DNA of 64,000 nt from Saccharina japonica (taxonomy: Eukaryota; Sar; Phaeophyceae; Laminariales; Laminariaceae). Of the stretch, positions 1 to 10,846 are shown one piece after another. The translations under genes were made by a program, and so were the position numbers. The stretch's first letter is position 1. Each line of letters starts with the position of its first letter. Location of the stretch: contig MEHQ01002721.1 in NCBI GenBank assembly GCA_008828725.1, forward strand, positions 660,309-724,308. The letters are read 5' to 3'. The notes under the pieces are model-generated. The model was not told the DNA's origin. It searched no databases and saw only the letters and a list, made by a program, of their open reading frames with translations.

Positions 1-807
1 TCCGCTCCCCAAAATTGAAATTCCGTGAGGATATCGCGTGAAGCAAGCGGCTGGTGTTAGCTTGCCGGCGTTCCAGCTATATAGGGGGCGCATTCTTGCG
101 TACGGTATCGCGTTCCTATGCCCAATGTTCTCGCTCCAGGTTGCGGGATATGGGCGTGAAGCAACGACTCGCCTGCGTTCAAGCTCGGGGCTGCATTCTT
201 GCATGTCGCATGTCTGCGCCCATTGTGTTGTCGCAGAAGCACGCTAGCGCCATATACTACCTCGAACCCCAACAACATCTGGCCCATGCACACGAACCCC
301 GACGCCGGAATATCTCGAGGTGAGCCCGTCGGGCCGCGCCCGAAGACAGGAGGTATAGCTCCCACTCCTTAGAGGCTACTGTGACGGACCTTGGTCGAGG
401 CTCTCGTTCTTAAGCCCTCCCAATGGGTTTCCCGGTTCGGGCGAGCTTACCGTTGCGGGCAGCTGGTCTAGGGCAGACGCGTGCGCGGCGTGATGGACAC
501 GGACAACCAGATTTCCTACAACTGATGTTGGGTTCTACGGCGGTTTTGGTGGTCCTTGTGTCGTAAGTCGCGAGCATATTACTTTCCGCAGGTCTCGAGG
601 TGACGTTCTCCTCTGTGCCAAGACTCCACTTTCGCCACCGAGATGCAGGGGCGATGCCGGCCATTTATTCTCCATACTCCTCTCCTATGTGTCACGGCTT
701 TCCCGTGCGCTGGGTCCATGCGACCCGGTTGATGATTCCCGATTTCAAGTAGCCCCGTTTCCACCCGACCTCCCAAAAGAACCAATGAGGTCCACCGGAA
801 CCTCCAC
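1..807. other. GC-rich coding-like region without a long ORF
   Basis: This stretch has the same balanced, GC-rich texture as the ORF at 808-1680, and short minus-strand ORFs overlap through it (57-365, 410-664, 579-890). No single frame stays open and I recognise no domain. It may hold downstream exons or a frameshifted continuation of the 808-1680 ORF, or decayed coding sequence. No simple repeats are seen here, unlike most of the window. Confidence 0.3.
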
Positions 808-1680
808 TTAAAACACCCCAGCCCTGTTGCCAATGGTGGCGGATATTCCCCTCTCGCTTCTTTCGACGGCAACTCCAACCGTCCTGCCACTATCGACAGA
901 CGCGCCTGTGTCTGTTCGTGGGTCCCTCAACGCGGGCCAATCGCCCGGGCTATTCCCGCTCGACAACCCGCTGTGCCCTTTTGGCTCCCCGGTAGCCCGG
1001 CAACTTCCCGGCAGTCTGAGAATGTGGCTGAAAACGTTAAATTGCCCCACTTGTTTGACCCTCCTGCATGCTTCGAGGAAACGCATGCACTCATGTGGGT
1101 CCTTGGCGCGCTCGAGGTACCTAGCTAGTTCTCTGTCCCTAAAGATTCGGTGGCAATGACGGTGGTCTTTTTGCGTGTCTGTCATGCCGCTTTCTTGTCT
1201 GGAAGATCCTACGAGGCAATGCGCGTGTAATCTGCTCCTCCCTCCCTTTACTGCCCTCACCGCGCGCTCTTCCACGTGCTCTCCGGTACCGATTGGGACG
1301 CGCACTACAGTAGCAGTCACCCCTCCCTCGTAAGCCGCCTGGCCCATTGCCAGCTGATCCCGGTTAGTACATAGAGATAAGTGTGTAAAACACGTAGAGT
1401 GTTCAGGTATTTGGGAGGACAAAAAACGCACACTTGCCAGGAGCGAAACCACTTCCGCCGTCGTAACGTCCTCTTTCGGAAGTAGGGCCGCGTTCTTGGT
1501 CGGATTGGCAATGATATCGATTGCCGTCACACTCACGTCGAAGGAAACGCGCATAGAATATTCATACTGCTTGCTGCTGGGAAACCCGGGGACGTACGCC
1601 GGATGTTCCCTGACGACCACCGGTACGGGTCTGACAGTGCTTCCCATGATCTCCACGAACTCGAGGTTGATATCGTCCAT
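808..1680 (-). CDS. Hypothetical protein, 290 codons, unrecognised
   Basis: This is the longest ORF in the window, ATG at 1680 to TAA at 808. The predicted product starts MDDINLEFVEIMGSTV and has mixed composition with no low-complexity stretch. The first ~100 residues read like a folded beta-rich domain; residues ~165-215 are charged and helix-like (RELARYLERAKDPHECMRFL). I see no signal peptide, membrane segment or catalytic motif, and I do not recognise a family. An intron may be hidden in the ORF or follow it, since overlapping minus-strand ORFs continue downstream. A CTATATAA string lies just upstream of the ATG, too close to serve as the TATA box for this start. Alternatives are a fragment of a mobile-element protein or a chance ORF in GC-rich DNA. 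Length and composition favour real coding sequence, modestly. Confidence 0.4.
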   Translation of the reverse strand: MDDINLEFVEIMGSTVRPVPVVVREHPAYVPGFPSSKQYEYSMRVSFDVSVTAIDIIANPTKNAALLPKEDVTTAEVVSLLASVRFLSSQIPEHSTCFTHLSLCTNRDQLAMGQAAYEGGVTATVVRVPIGTGEHVEERAVRAVKGGRSRLHAHCLVGSSRQESGMTDTQKDHRHCHRIFRDRELARYLERAKDPHECMRFLEACRRVKQVGQFNVFSHILRLPGSCRATGEPKGHSGLSSGNSPGDWPALRDPRTDTGASVDSGRTVGVAVERSERGISATIGNRAGVF

Positions 1681-1903
1681 TTATATAGGCATATAGTTCG
1701 TCCCCTCCGCCCTCGAACTCCGCACGGAATAATGCTTCAGCCCCCGCCGTAGCGATGAGAAGCACGTCGCCCGTCCCATACGGCTCCCTGTCATTGTTAA
1801 CAGAAAATGATTTTCGACCCGAAAATGTGCAGCATCATAAACGCCGATTAATATTTAGCCGAATATTATTGCGCGTTTGTTGAACCGTTGCACGCCATGT
1901 TGT

Positions 1904-1991
1904 GTGCTCCGTCTCGAAAGGGATGCGTGGTCAATGGTCAACTGATGAAGACAGGCAACGGAAGAGTACGCCCCTTCCTCGCCCCCCCCCC
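1904..1991 (+). repeat. C-tailed repeat family B, 3' fragment
   Basis: The block runs from GTGCTCCGTCTCGAAAGG through GGGATGCGTGGTCAATGG to a 10-base C tract. The same block recurs at 14919, 15180, 15705, 16008, 33345 and 33835 on the plus strand and, inverted, at 41060 and 45300. All but the truncated 33835 copy finish in or next to a C-rich (or G-rich when inverted) run. Confidence 0.7.
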
Positions 1992-2654
1992 TCGGTCCAC
2001 TGCTATTTGTGCTAGTAGGCGTAGTGAATGCAGTATATCAGGATTTATATAAATATTACCTTGGCAACAAACAGAGATGAGGCTGACTCAGCACATATTT
2101 TCTTACTCAAGATAATGTGTGTTTTACGCTTAGCTCAAAGACAATCGCATGCGTGTAAATAGCAGCCTCTCAGTATTAGCTTGCTCAAGGGTAAACGTCC
2201 CTATCAAATGGCAGTACCAAGTAAGTGTCGGTTTTTGTTCAACCCCCGATATCGCGTCGTCCATTATACGGAAATCAGTTTATTTTCTTTTATTTATGCT
2301 GGTCGCCCGCGTCGTTCAAGCCCAAACACGCGCTGGGGCTCCCAGCCGATCGCGAGATACTGTGTGTGTGTTCTTCACATCAAACCGTCCTTTCTACCCG
2401 TCGACATCCAGCACACCCAGTGTCTGTGCCGATTTTTCATCCTAGAGAGATACCAGTTATGTGGTCACAAAGCTACGACACAGAGATACTACGCTGCAAT
2501 GCAGTAAGCAGAGCAGACAATGCACTGCAATATACGACAGGCACGACCTACCCTGTTAGCAACCCAGCTGCGTGAAATATAAAACTATACTACCAGCCGT
2601 AGCACCAGCGCCTGCCGAGTAAGGTGCCTTCGCGCTTTTGACGACACTGCTGCT
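1992..2654. other. No gene seen
   Basis: Unique-looking AT-rich sequence. Three overlapping plus-strand ORFs of 98-116 codons (2149-2575) resemble no protein I know and look like chance openings. A TATATAAATATT string lies near 2047. Confidence 0.4.
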
Positions 2655-2738
2655 AAGCATGTGACGGCGAAGCGTGGGGCCTAGGCATGTGCCGGCGTAG
2701 GGTGGACCTCAAGCATGTGTCGGCGTAAAGTGGACCCC
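2655..2738 (+). repeat. 28-bp tandem repeat, three copies
   Basis: Three consecutive 28-bp units (2655-2682, 2683-2710, 2711-2738) share ARGCATGTGNCGGCGWA followed by a GTGGRCC-type end. Units differ by several substitutions but no length change. Confidence 0.8.
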
Positions 2739-4280
2739 TTCGTGCGACATGCTGAAGGACCAGCTTGTTTTTGCTCTCTTCGTCTTTCAGAATTACTCGT
2801 TTTGTCCCGATTATAGCGCTCTTTTGCCTTCCAGAATTGCTCATTGTACTGTAGAGGCGATGCAACAAAATTGATAATGTGCAGCTATTCGAAAACGCAT
2901 ATTTTGTAGTCATTTCGACTCAAAACTTAGCAAAACAAACTTGCAGGCTGTCGTCAGCTGAAGTGCACACAAGCCGCTGAATTGTCAAGAAGAGGATGCT
3001 GACGTGTTCCAAGCATAGGGGGGGGGCGCAGGACAGACTCCAACGACTGGAATGGGTCCATAAATGGGCACCGAAAATACGAATAAAATAGTTTTTTTTG
3101 TCCCCGGTTTTGGCTCGATTGCATCTTGTTTTTTGTTGAACACCGGCAACCCTCAAATCAACACGTTCACCAACTGTCCTAAGAAATTCCTTAACATGCC
3201 TAATCGAAGACACTGTAAACTGACACTTTTTTGGAACAGAGTAAAAAAACTTACTTGTACATCCAATTTGCAACCATTTACCGCACTGACTCTATACACT
3301 TTTCCCTTTATTTTTCGGATGTACGCTTTTCAAGGCAGTGTCAGCTATACCACATATCTCAAGCTTCCTCCAACTCGTAATAATTTCAACAAACGAGCGA
3401 TTTCCGTAAGGGGTGACTTAAGCGACACTTGCATAAGACATTCACCTCTACAGTAGTTATCTACGTAGTGTTCATGTTCTCAGTAGGTTTCTTGTACTGT
3501 TGAGGTAGTACAGACTGAAGCCGCCAGATGAGCTGTTAATAGCTGCCTCTCGTGAACACGCTACTGGCTCATGCCACTCTCTCGGGCAACCCTCCCCTTT
3601 TTGTCACTCGCCAACATAACAACACATGTGCATGCTGATGCGATCACACGCACACAACCGCAAGCGTCAGCAGTATAAGCAAAACTCCAGGTTGGTGGAC
3701 AGCTGTTACTGGACATATTTCCCACTTAGTTTACCTCTCCCTTCAGACGCAAAACAAGTCCGCAAAAAACACAGCGGCGAAATGTGCCCGCGAAAATCCT
3801 GCAAACCCTGGTTTGGAGGCCTTCGCTGACTATGCCCCTGGGGGTACACAGCTTGCAAGGAGCGGTGGCATACACCGCCGAGAGGGATGGGAATGCGCGC
3901 CCAATGCCGCGAGAGAGGATGGTTAGCAGATCCGGAGTGAATGAAACAACTGCGGACTGAGACTAACACTGCTGTGTGTGGCTATCGTGTGCAAGAGAGT
4001 TATCCGCGTCCGGAGCGGGGAACGAACGCCTGCTGGTAAGCTTCTCTGACCGCGTTCACTATCCCACGTGGTCTAGAGTAACCGCTGCACATAGTCGAAT
4101 AATCAAATATTTTCGTCGCGATATGGGGCATCGAACCGTTACGGGTCACCGGTAAGGGAAAAAAATGAGTAGAAACAAATGCGTCTAGAGTCATGCCTGG
4201 TGTGAACCAAAAAGGCCAAGTCACCGAATGAACTTCCGCTACGAAAGCATCCCAGAGTCTACACACTGTAACCCCGGGGA
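2739..4280. other. No gene seen
   Basis: Mixed-composition DNA with short ORFs on both strands (longest 130 codons at 3064-3456 plus, and 194 codons at 4000-4584 minus, the latter driven by a GGC microsatellite). No conserved motif, splice pattern or repeat family was recognised. Confidence 0.35.
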
Positions 4281-4286
4281 ATGAAC

Positions 4287-4410
4287 CGCTGCGGGAAGCT
4301 CGTTTCCAAACAAAAAAGCGCAAAGCAGCCGAGGGATGTGGCGCACCACGGCCACACTGCGGGAACCTTGTTTCAAAAGAAGCGCACGAGCAGCAGCCGA
4401 GGGATGTGGC
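4287..4410 (+). repeat. Tandem duplication followed by GCG microsatellite
   Basis: Two ~57-bp units (about 4287-4343 and 4353-4410) share a CTGCGGGAA start and end in CCGAGGGATGTGGCG. A (GCG)n run follows at about 4423-4448. Confidence 0.65.
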
Positions 4411-4416
4411 GATTGC

Positions 4417-4447
<31 letters not shown>

Positions 4448-4707
4448 AGTGCAAACGACGGTTTTGGCAATGAATGAGATATCGTCCGGGGGCGACGTTT
4501 GTCCCGACGAGGCGGACTCCATGCTCGAAGAGCGAGAGGTGGGGAGACGTGCTTTGGTTGGGGTTTCACTTTTTCTAGCCCCAAAATGATCGTACCTCGG
4601 ACAGATCATCGATTCCCACCCGATGCCCTAAGGTAGATCCTCCAGGGTAGATATTACGGGAGAGCATAGTAAATAGGACCACATATTTGTAGTAAAGATA
4701 GGTAAAT

Positions 4708-5416
4708 GGCGCGTGCTACGGTAGACGTGCGCCATGCTTTTGCCTCATGAGGGTGGTCACTTGAGGAGCTCTATACCCCCCCCCCAAAAAAACAGCTTTT
4801 AGGGGGAAATAAAAGTGCTCCCCTCCCCCCACCGCTGCACCATTGCACCACCCCCTCGGGGTGACGTGTCTGTGCCATCTCTGTGGTCTTGTTTGTTCGA
4901 GCGTTTGCTTGTACTTTTGACTTGTCTCTTTGTCTTCGTCTTTGTCTTTTTCCCTTCGCTGGTTTTGACCTTTTGCAGTTACACTGCTCGCAGGCCGGAG
5001 GTACATCAGCAGCGCGGGGCCATAGTTCCCTTCCCCCGTATCATGTCCGCGTTTATAATCGGAGTGGAGGACTCGATTTGTTTGCCTGGCCGGCGTGAAC
5101 CCGGCACGGAACACCCCGGCATTATAGGGGCACCAAGATAGAATCAGGGGGCGTATACCCCCCAATAGTGATGTTGCCCTTTCCAGTTTTATTTTTAGCT
5201 TCACATAGCGTGTAGAGGGGAGCGGAGGGCTCCAGACTATCTGTTTTTGACTGGCTTTGATCGCTTTGCGGACCCTTCGGGTTCCACTTTTATTTCAGTA
5301 TACCTTTTTTGGGTAAGTTAGCCTGTGACCACGGGAATCGACCGTGTCAAGTGTTGGATTAGTACGGACAGATGGAGGTACTGGATAGAGAGACCGGCAC
5401 GGTTTTTAATGTGAAG

Positions 5417-5512
<96 letters not shown>

Positions 5513-5723
5513 GTATAATATATGGAGCTGGAGGACCGAGAAACAACAACACCAACAACAACAACAACAACAACCCGATGAACAATCCCATGGCCTAAGT
5601 ATGAAATGAAAAATAGTATATAGTGCAGCACGATCATGAGATTCGGACGATTTTGGGTTAAGGAGCCTCGATATTCCGAAAACGGTCCAGTTAAAAAGTG
5701 CTACCTATAGCGTAGCACGCGTC
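4708..5723 (+). mobile_element. Family G non-autonomous TIR transposon, 1.0 kb copy
   Basis: Termini are GGCGCGTGCTACGGTAGA on the left and the inverted form ending TAGCACGCGTC on the right. The element is flanked by a perfect AAAT duplication (4704-4707, 5724-5727). Family hallmarks inside are GGTCACTTGAGGAGCTCTAT near the left end and GGGTTAAGGAGCC near the right. This copy is much longer than the ~270-bp copies at 6342 and 27123, because it holds extra sequence (about 4830-5340) and a CAA microsatellite. No transposase is visible. A 4-bp TSD does not fit hAT, Harbinger, piggyBac or Tc1/mariner, so the superfamily is open. Confidence 0.65.
5417..5511 (+). repeat. (CAA)n microsatellite, ~32 units
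   Basis: Uninterrupted AAC/CAA trinucleotide over about 95 bp, with a second short run at about 5543-5573. It lies inside family G copy 1. Long valine- or leucine-only ORFs on the minus strand are artefacts of this repeat. Confidence 0.97.
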
Positions 5724-5784
5724 AAATATATAGGTTTTTGTGTGCACCGTAGGTCCTATTTACTGCTGTCCCCCGCAATAGATC

Positions 5785-6220
5785 CCTGGTCTGTACTGGT
5801 ATGATCGATATGGTCCACGTTTCCAGGTGGAGGGGTGTACAATCTGAATTATCTAGGGCACGTTTCCTGGGTTGGAACTGCACTACACAGGTCTTGCACA
5901 GCACATCAGAACGGCAGGTTATGGTCTAGATGATCTAGATGATCTAGATGATCTAGATTATCTATTTGTAGATGATTTATCTGTAGATGACCTACTGAAA
6001 GTATATGATCTGTAGATGATCTATCTGATCTGTAGATGATTAATTTATCTGTAGATAATCTATCTATCTGTAGATGATATATCTGATCTGTAGATGATCT
6101 ATCTATCTGTAGATGATATATCTATCTGTAGATGATATATCTATCTGTAGATGATCTATCTATCTGTAGATGATCTATCTGATCTGTAGATGATCTATCT
6201 GATCTGTGGATGATCTGTCC
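5785..6220 (+). repeat. GATC-type fold-back family, fragment with minisatellite
   Basis: A leader containing GCACGTTTCCTGGGTTGGA, then TCTTGCACAGCAC and a GGCAGG-type motif, leads into a minisatellite of GATGATCTA and TCTGTAGATGATCTATCTGA units up to about 6216. The same leader and minisatellite occur at 32855-33057 and in both arms of the 41210-42157 element, so this is a partial copy of that family. Confidence 0.75.
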
Positions 6221-6341
6221 GACGAGTGAAAATGTTATCACTGGCGAGTTTCCTCAACTTTTTGAGGAACCACCTGAAAAATATATTTGGATCCGCCCGT
6301 GAATGAATTTTACTTTAGTTTTCGCTACCTATATACCTGCC

Positions 6342-6611
6342 GACGCATGCTACAGTACGGTAGAGGTGCACCATGTTTTTTGCTGAGGGTCTTCACGTGA
6401 GGAGCTCTATACTAATAGCAAGTCAAAAACATGTTTTGGAGGAAAAATAAAAGTGCTACCCGATGCAAAGTCCCATGGCCTAAGAGTACAATATAACACA
6501 TTGCAACACAGAAATGAAAGTCAGACGAGTTTGGGTTAAGGAGCCCGTTCGTACCAGAAAACGTTTCAGCCAAAAAAAGGTATACCTTATACCTCTATCG
6601 TAGAACGCGTC
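6342..6611 (+). mobile_element. Family G TIR element, compact 270-bp copy
   Basis: Left end GACGCATGCTACAGTACGG, right end inverted (CCTCTATCGTAGAACGCGTC). It keeps the core order of the family: GTGCACCATG, GGAGCTCTATAC, GGAAAAATAAAAGTGC, CCCATGGCCTAA, GGGTTAAGGAGCCC. No matching TSD is seen here. It is probably close to the unexpanded form of the family. Confidence 0.7.
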
Positions 6612-6894
6612 CTACGTATGTAGGCATCATAAATAGCCCGTGGAGCTGTGTGTCGGGCTTAGGAAGCTTACTATTTATTTTAAAAAAAGTCCAGTTGTTG
6701 GGGCACGGTACAGAGCTCTCCACAATGAGAAACCTTTTATCAGAAACACCAAGTGCTACAATACGTACAGCTGTCGTATATACATCTATTCTAGCACGCA
6801 CCGCCGGGAGGGGGTGAAACTACACTGACGACATAAGGCACGTCGACTACATTAATGGTGACGCGTCTTTTTTTTTTTCAGGGAGAATCACGGG

Positions 6895-7230
6895 CCAGGC
6901 CAAACCTCGCGGGTAAGGTCGGGTCGGGTCAGGATGACCTGGCCTCGGGTCGGGGTGACCTGGCCCGACCCGTGATATTTTGAAAAATTCCTGATCCGAC
7001 CTGATCCGACCCGACCGGACCCGACCCGACCCGACCCGACCGGACCCGTGAGATTTCGAAAACTTCCTGATCCGACCTGATCCGACCCGACCGGACCCGA
7101 TCCGACCGGACCCGACCCGACCCGACCCGACCCGACCCGACTCGTGATACTTAGAAAACCTCCTGGTCCGATCCGTCCCGACCCGATCCGTGAGATTTTG
7201 AAGACCTCCTGACCCGATCCGCGGGTCGGG
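6895..7230 (-). repeat. CCCGA/GGGTC pentamer-rich tandem repeat
   Basis: Repeated GACCCGACC and CCTGATCCGACC units, interspersed with GTGAKATTTNGAAAA spacers about every 75-90 bp. On the minus strand it stays open as a 125-codon ORF (6888-7265) rich in RVGSG repeats with a DPTRGSG start. A related fragment sits at 30865-30935 and also encodes GHDPTRGSG on the minus strand. Low-complexity repeat rather than a protein is the safer reading. Confidence 0.7.
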
Positions 7231-8892
7231 TCATGCCCCACGAAGAGCCCTTCCTTTTTTTCCACCCTTTGGTGCTTCAGAGCGGGGACAATGCCACGGC
7301 AGGAGTGGCGGCTTGTGTTCTGAGCGCTTCAAGACATGAAAGAGGACCTCGAAAATCCCTCCCCGACGTATGACTTCGGGAAAACATTTGTTCGTGTATC
7401 CCGACCCGCATTTCCATGTTGCTAGATAAAAAGAACGAATGTGCTGGTAAAACGTATCCTGCAGTATGAACCTGTAGGTGCTCTCACTTAAGGGGCTCGA
7501 CGGGGTCAGAAAAATAATTCGCCAAGAACAAATAAAATGATAAAACAAAATGCGACCCATACCGTTGGTTAAGTCAATGGGGAGAGTGTCGAAAACAAAT
7601 GACGATCAATAGCATCAGGGTTTCCCGGGCTGCTGGGATGCGAGATGTGTCCCGCGGCGCAAGCAGCGCAAGGAGAAGGTGTACGCCACGCGCGCGCAGG
7701 GCAGCATGTGAATGGCGAGACTAAACTTGTACATGCTGCAGGCTCTTTCCTATGAACAGTTTTGTTTGATAAGTATTGCACACTAGTCTTCGTCGTTTTT
7801 TGTTTTTGTTCGTTTTCGTGGCTATACCCCCCCCCCCCCCTAGGGTGCTTACTATGGGGAAAACGTACTGACTGCAGTAATCAGGACCACCACGTGTACA
7901 CGAAGCGGAATGGTAGCGAAGCAGGGGCGACCATGTTGGTAGGATAGGACAACTATACACGAGCCTAGACTCTTTACTGGTCCATACTAAATTCAAGATG
8001 TTAATTAGTTTTCACCTGCGAGGGACACGAAATATATCGTGTGTACACATACGGGGATATGTGGTTTCTGGGTACGTTTGGGGAGACCCAGAGAACGGGT
8101 AGGGTTCGCGTTCGCCGTCAAGTACACCGCCTGGGAAGAGGTGAAAAGGTGTGACTGCTTTTTTATGTTGACCGTTTTGGTTACTTTATATAGCCTCTCG
8201 TAATAGGCGGATGCTCAGGCGGAGAACACTGGAAAGATAGGGGGGGGAAAGAGGGGGGGGGGGCATCGACCACGAAAAGGAATCAATAAACTACCAGCCC
8301 GCGGGGATCGATGGGAGCAGGAGGATTTTGCTGGGATGATACCAAGTGTCATGCCTGACGATACTGCTTTGTTGTTGACGCGAGGGGCAAGAGAGGAGGA
8401 TGTTCGTGCAGATCCTCGCCGATCTCCACGAAGGGTGTCGCTCGTCGCTGGCATTTTTGGGGGGGTTGTTGGCGGCGAGGTCACTCGTCTGCCTGGAAGG
8501 CCTCGGAAGAGTGGTTGCTAGGAGGGAGCGGGCATATCGGGCAGTTTTTTTCTGAGTCAACCGATAAGGGATGAGTCGCGGTCGCCGGTGAAGGTCGCGA
8601 GTCCGATTCCACGGTGCCCTGCTCGACGGTGCGATCGCGATTTGACAGCACACGTGGGGTATAGCGGTAAAGCGTATCACACCCCCCTCGTGTCGCTGCT
8701 GCTACCAGCCTTGCCGTGCCTAACACGAACAGCGAAACATCGACGGCGGTGCCATCCTGCTGCAGCTTTTTTTGCCTCATGATGCTGCTTTTGTCACTGC
8801 TGCTGCTGCTGCTGGTGCCCTGTTAAACCGCGGTGTACAAGGCGACCACAAAATTGCGCCGGAGGGGGCAAAGCAACAAAGCAGCAAAGCAC
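7231..8892. other. No gene seen; short C and G homopolymers
   Basis: Contains a C tract near 7827-7840 and G tracts near 8240-8264, plus a GCTGCTGCTGCTG run near 8800. Short ORFs exist on both strands but none has recognisable content. Confidence 0.4.
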
Positions 8893-8896
8893 AGCG

Positions 8897-9491
8897 GACA
8901 CATGCTCTACGGTAGTAGAGGTGCCTCATTTTTTTTCTGAGGGTAGTCACTTGATTGTCTTGATTATAGTATAGGAGTTCTATACCTCTATTGATTGTGC
9001 TTGGTACTCGATACAGCAGGTATGATGACGGTTTCATATATTAGGGAGTTCATATACTTGATGAGGCTTTCTCCATCTGTGAGGTCTCGTGCTTGCTGGT
9101 GACTTCCCTGACTTGCCCTGACTTGACTGCTTGACTTGCTCGCTGCGCCTCGATGGTGGCCTGCGAGGTCCGACGATAATATATATACTTAACTACGTGG
9201 TTTATGTCTCCGTGAGGAGCGCTCCAGCTCCCTAACCCTGCCCGCCTGTGCTAGGCCCTGGCTTGAGCCCGAGGTCGTATCAATACGTATCAATAACCTC
9301 TCACCCCGAAATGGAATTTAGAGGAAAAATAAAGTGACTCCCCGACTAACAATCCCAGGGCCCCAAGTATTCAATGAAAATATTGCAACACAAAGAATGA
9401 AAGTCCGACAAATTTGGGTTAAGGAGCTCGATCATTCAGGAAGAAAAAAATCAGCCTAAAAGTGCTGTATACCTCTATTGTAGCACGCGTC
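8897..9491 (+). mobile_element. Family G TIR element, 595-bp expanded copy
   Basis: The left end is GACACATGCTCTACGGTAG, the right end TCTATTGTAGCACGCGTC. It is flanked by a perfect AGCG duplication (8893-8896, 9492-9495). The core blocks are split by about 300 bp of extra sequence (about 9000-9300). Confidence 0.65.
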
Positions 9492-9649
9492 AGCGTTGTA
9501 TCTCAGTACACGAGAGTTCTGCGGAACCAGGCTGCGCTCATTCCCGACCATGCTGGAGGTGGGGGCAAGGCAGGAGGGGCTCCCAAGGGAGCACATAAAA
9601 GCATGCGCCCGATAATGTACACCAAGTTCTTCGACGTGGACTCTCCGGG

Positions 9650-9915
9650 GAGAGGGAGAAGGAGCGTACTCATGTCATGCATGGCCGTAGTTGTACGACC
9701 ATAGACCCTTGCATCCCTACAACGCCGGCGCGGAGTGCCTCGGGGTTTTCACCGACCGGGCAGGTATTGCTTGCACCAAGCACGAAGCGCCGTGAGGTGT
9801 TGGCTCAGCCGCACGAAGGGTAAGCCGCGTCCTACTATTAATAAGAACCACTTGTGAGGCGGGTTTTCTCGCATTGGATGAAAGCATCGAATGAATTGGT
9901 TTGTTTTCTGGTGTG
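9650..9915 (-). repeat. C-tailed family A repeat
   Basis: Read on the minus strand it runs from CCACACCAGAAAACAAACC to GGCCATGCATGACATGAGTA, ending in a purine-rich (plus) tract in place of a clean C tail. A TATTAATA octamer (9836-9843) is inserted where other copies read TTCTTAGTAGG. Confidence 0.75.
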
Positions 9916-10151
9916 GAGGGGGGGGTCAGCTACACTATGACTGAGTTACGCTTCTCAAACGGAGGTGACGAGAGCCGCCGCCCCCTGTGCCACACCAAAG
10001 CCAAGCGATGCCTTACGAAACCCCCCTTGAGGGATGTCCTGCGCAAGTTTGAGCACTCAATCCACCTACCGGGGGGCATCACCAACTACTGTCCAGTCCA
10101 ACCTCCGATAAGAAACTGATTACGAGCGTGGAGTAGAGACCCCCCCCCTCC
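9916..10151. other. No gene seen
   Basis: A 72-codon ORF (9901-10119 plus) has no recognisable motif. A short C tract ends at 10148 just before the next family A copy. Confidence 0.35.
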
Positions 10152-10550
10152 TGGTCACAGCTGGCGGTCGAGTAGATCATTTGTGCGGGGTGGAGAACCT
10201 TTGCTCCGCACAAGGGGAATGGTCGTACCACGTAGTGTTAATATGGTAAGGCGTCCGCGAGGTAGTTACATAGTAAAACCCATTGCTGTCTCCGGAAGTG
10301 GCCACACCAGAAATTAAATTAACTCATTGAAGCTGTCGTCCATATGCAAGTCCGCCTCAGAGGCGGTTCTTAGCAGGATGCAGCTCACCCTCCATGCGAC
10401 TCGCCCAATACCTCACGGCGTTTCGCGCTTGGTGCAAGCAATGTCTGCCTGGTTGGTGAAAACCCAACGCGCTCCGTCCCGGCATTGTAGGGATGCGAGG
10501 GTCTATCGTCATATGACTACGGCCGTGCACAACATGAGTACACCCCCTCC
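10152..10550 (+). repeat. C-tailed family A repeat, near full length
   Basis: Begins GGTCACAGCTGGCGGTCGAG and ends AACATGAGTACACCCCC. It matches 13485-13888 along its whole length, which defines family A as about 400 bp. Internal marks are GTGGCCACACCAGAAA, CCGCCTCAGAGGCGG (a small palindrome), CTTCGCGCTTGGTGC-type sequence, GGTTGGTGAAAACCCAACG and ATTGTAGGGATGCGAGGG. No ORF, polyA or clear internal Pol III boxes are seen. Confidence 0.8.
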
Positions 10551-10720
10551 TGGTCACAACATCGAGAGCCATGGTTACCGTATAACACGGGGGATAATAT
10601 AGTACAGCTGTTGGGGCTAACTCCCGCGCTGATTTGCTCGACAGACAGATGTCTATGGAAAATATCTCGACGTCCGATTTTCCCAACGCCGCCATGTTCG
10701 TTGCCCCGCCCCCCCCCAAG

Positions 10721-10846
10721 AAATGTCCGCCTGGTCGGTGAAAACCAGGCATGCTCCGTCCCAGTATTGTAGGGATGCGAGGATCTATGGTCATACGACT
10801 AAGGCCATGCATGAATGCCGAGTACCCCCCCCCCCCCCCCCCCCCC
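10721..10846 (+). repeat. Family A repeat, 3' half with 22-base C tail
   Basis: Starts at AATGTCCGCCTGGTCGGTG and ends in an uninterrupted C run at 10825-10846. It lacks the first ~270 bp of the family, as expected for a 5' truncation. Confidence 0.8.

Larger units (their letters stand above)
4636..5776. mobile_element. TIR family H element hosting a family G insertion
   Basis: The left end reads ATTACGGGAGAGCATAGTAA then ATAGGACC. The right end (5751-5776) is the inverted form, GGTCCTATTTACTGCTGTCC. The same termini bound another copy at 22824-23159, and a partial copy lies at 38536-38590. Just inside the ends is a conserved AAAAACCTA-type block. The interior is occupied by the family G element at 4708-5723, so H was the older insertion. 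Confidence 0.55.

Noticed and set aside
4000..4584. 194-codon minus-strand ORF
   Set aside because: Low-complexity proline run from the GCG repeat and no recognisable domain around it.
5359..5637. Minus-strand ORFs of polyvaline and polyleucine
   Set aside because: They are translations of the (CAA)n microsatellite.
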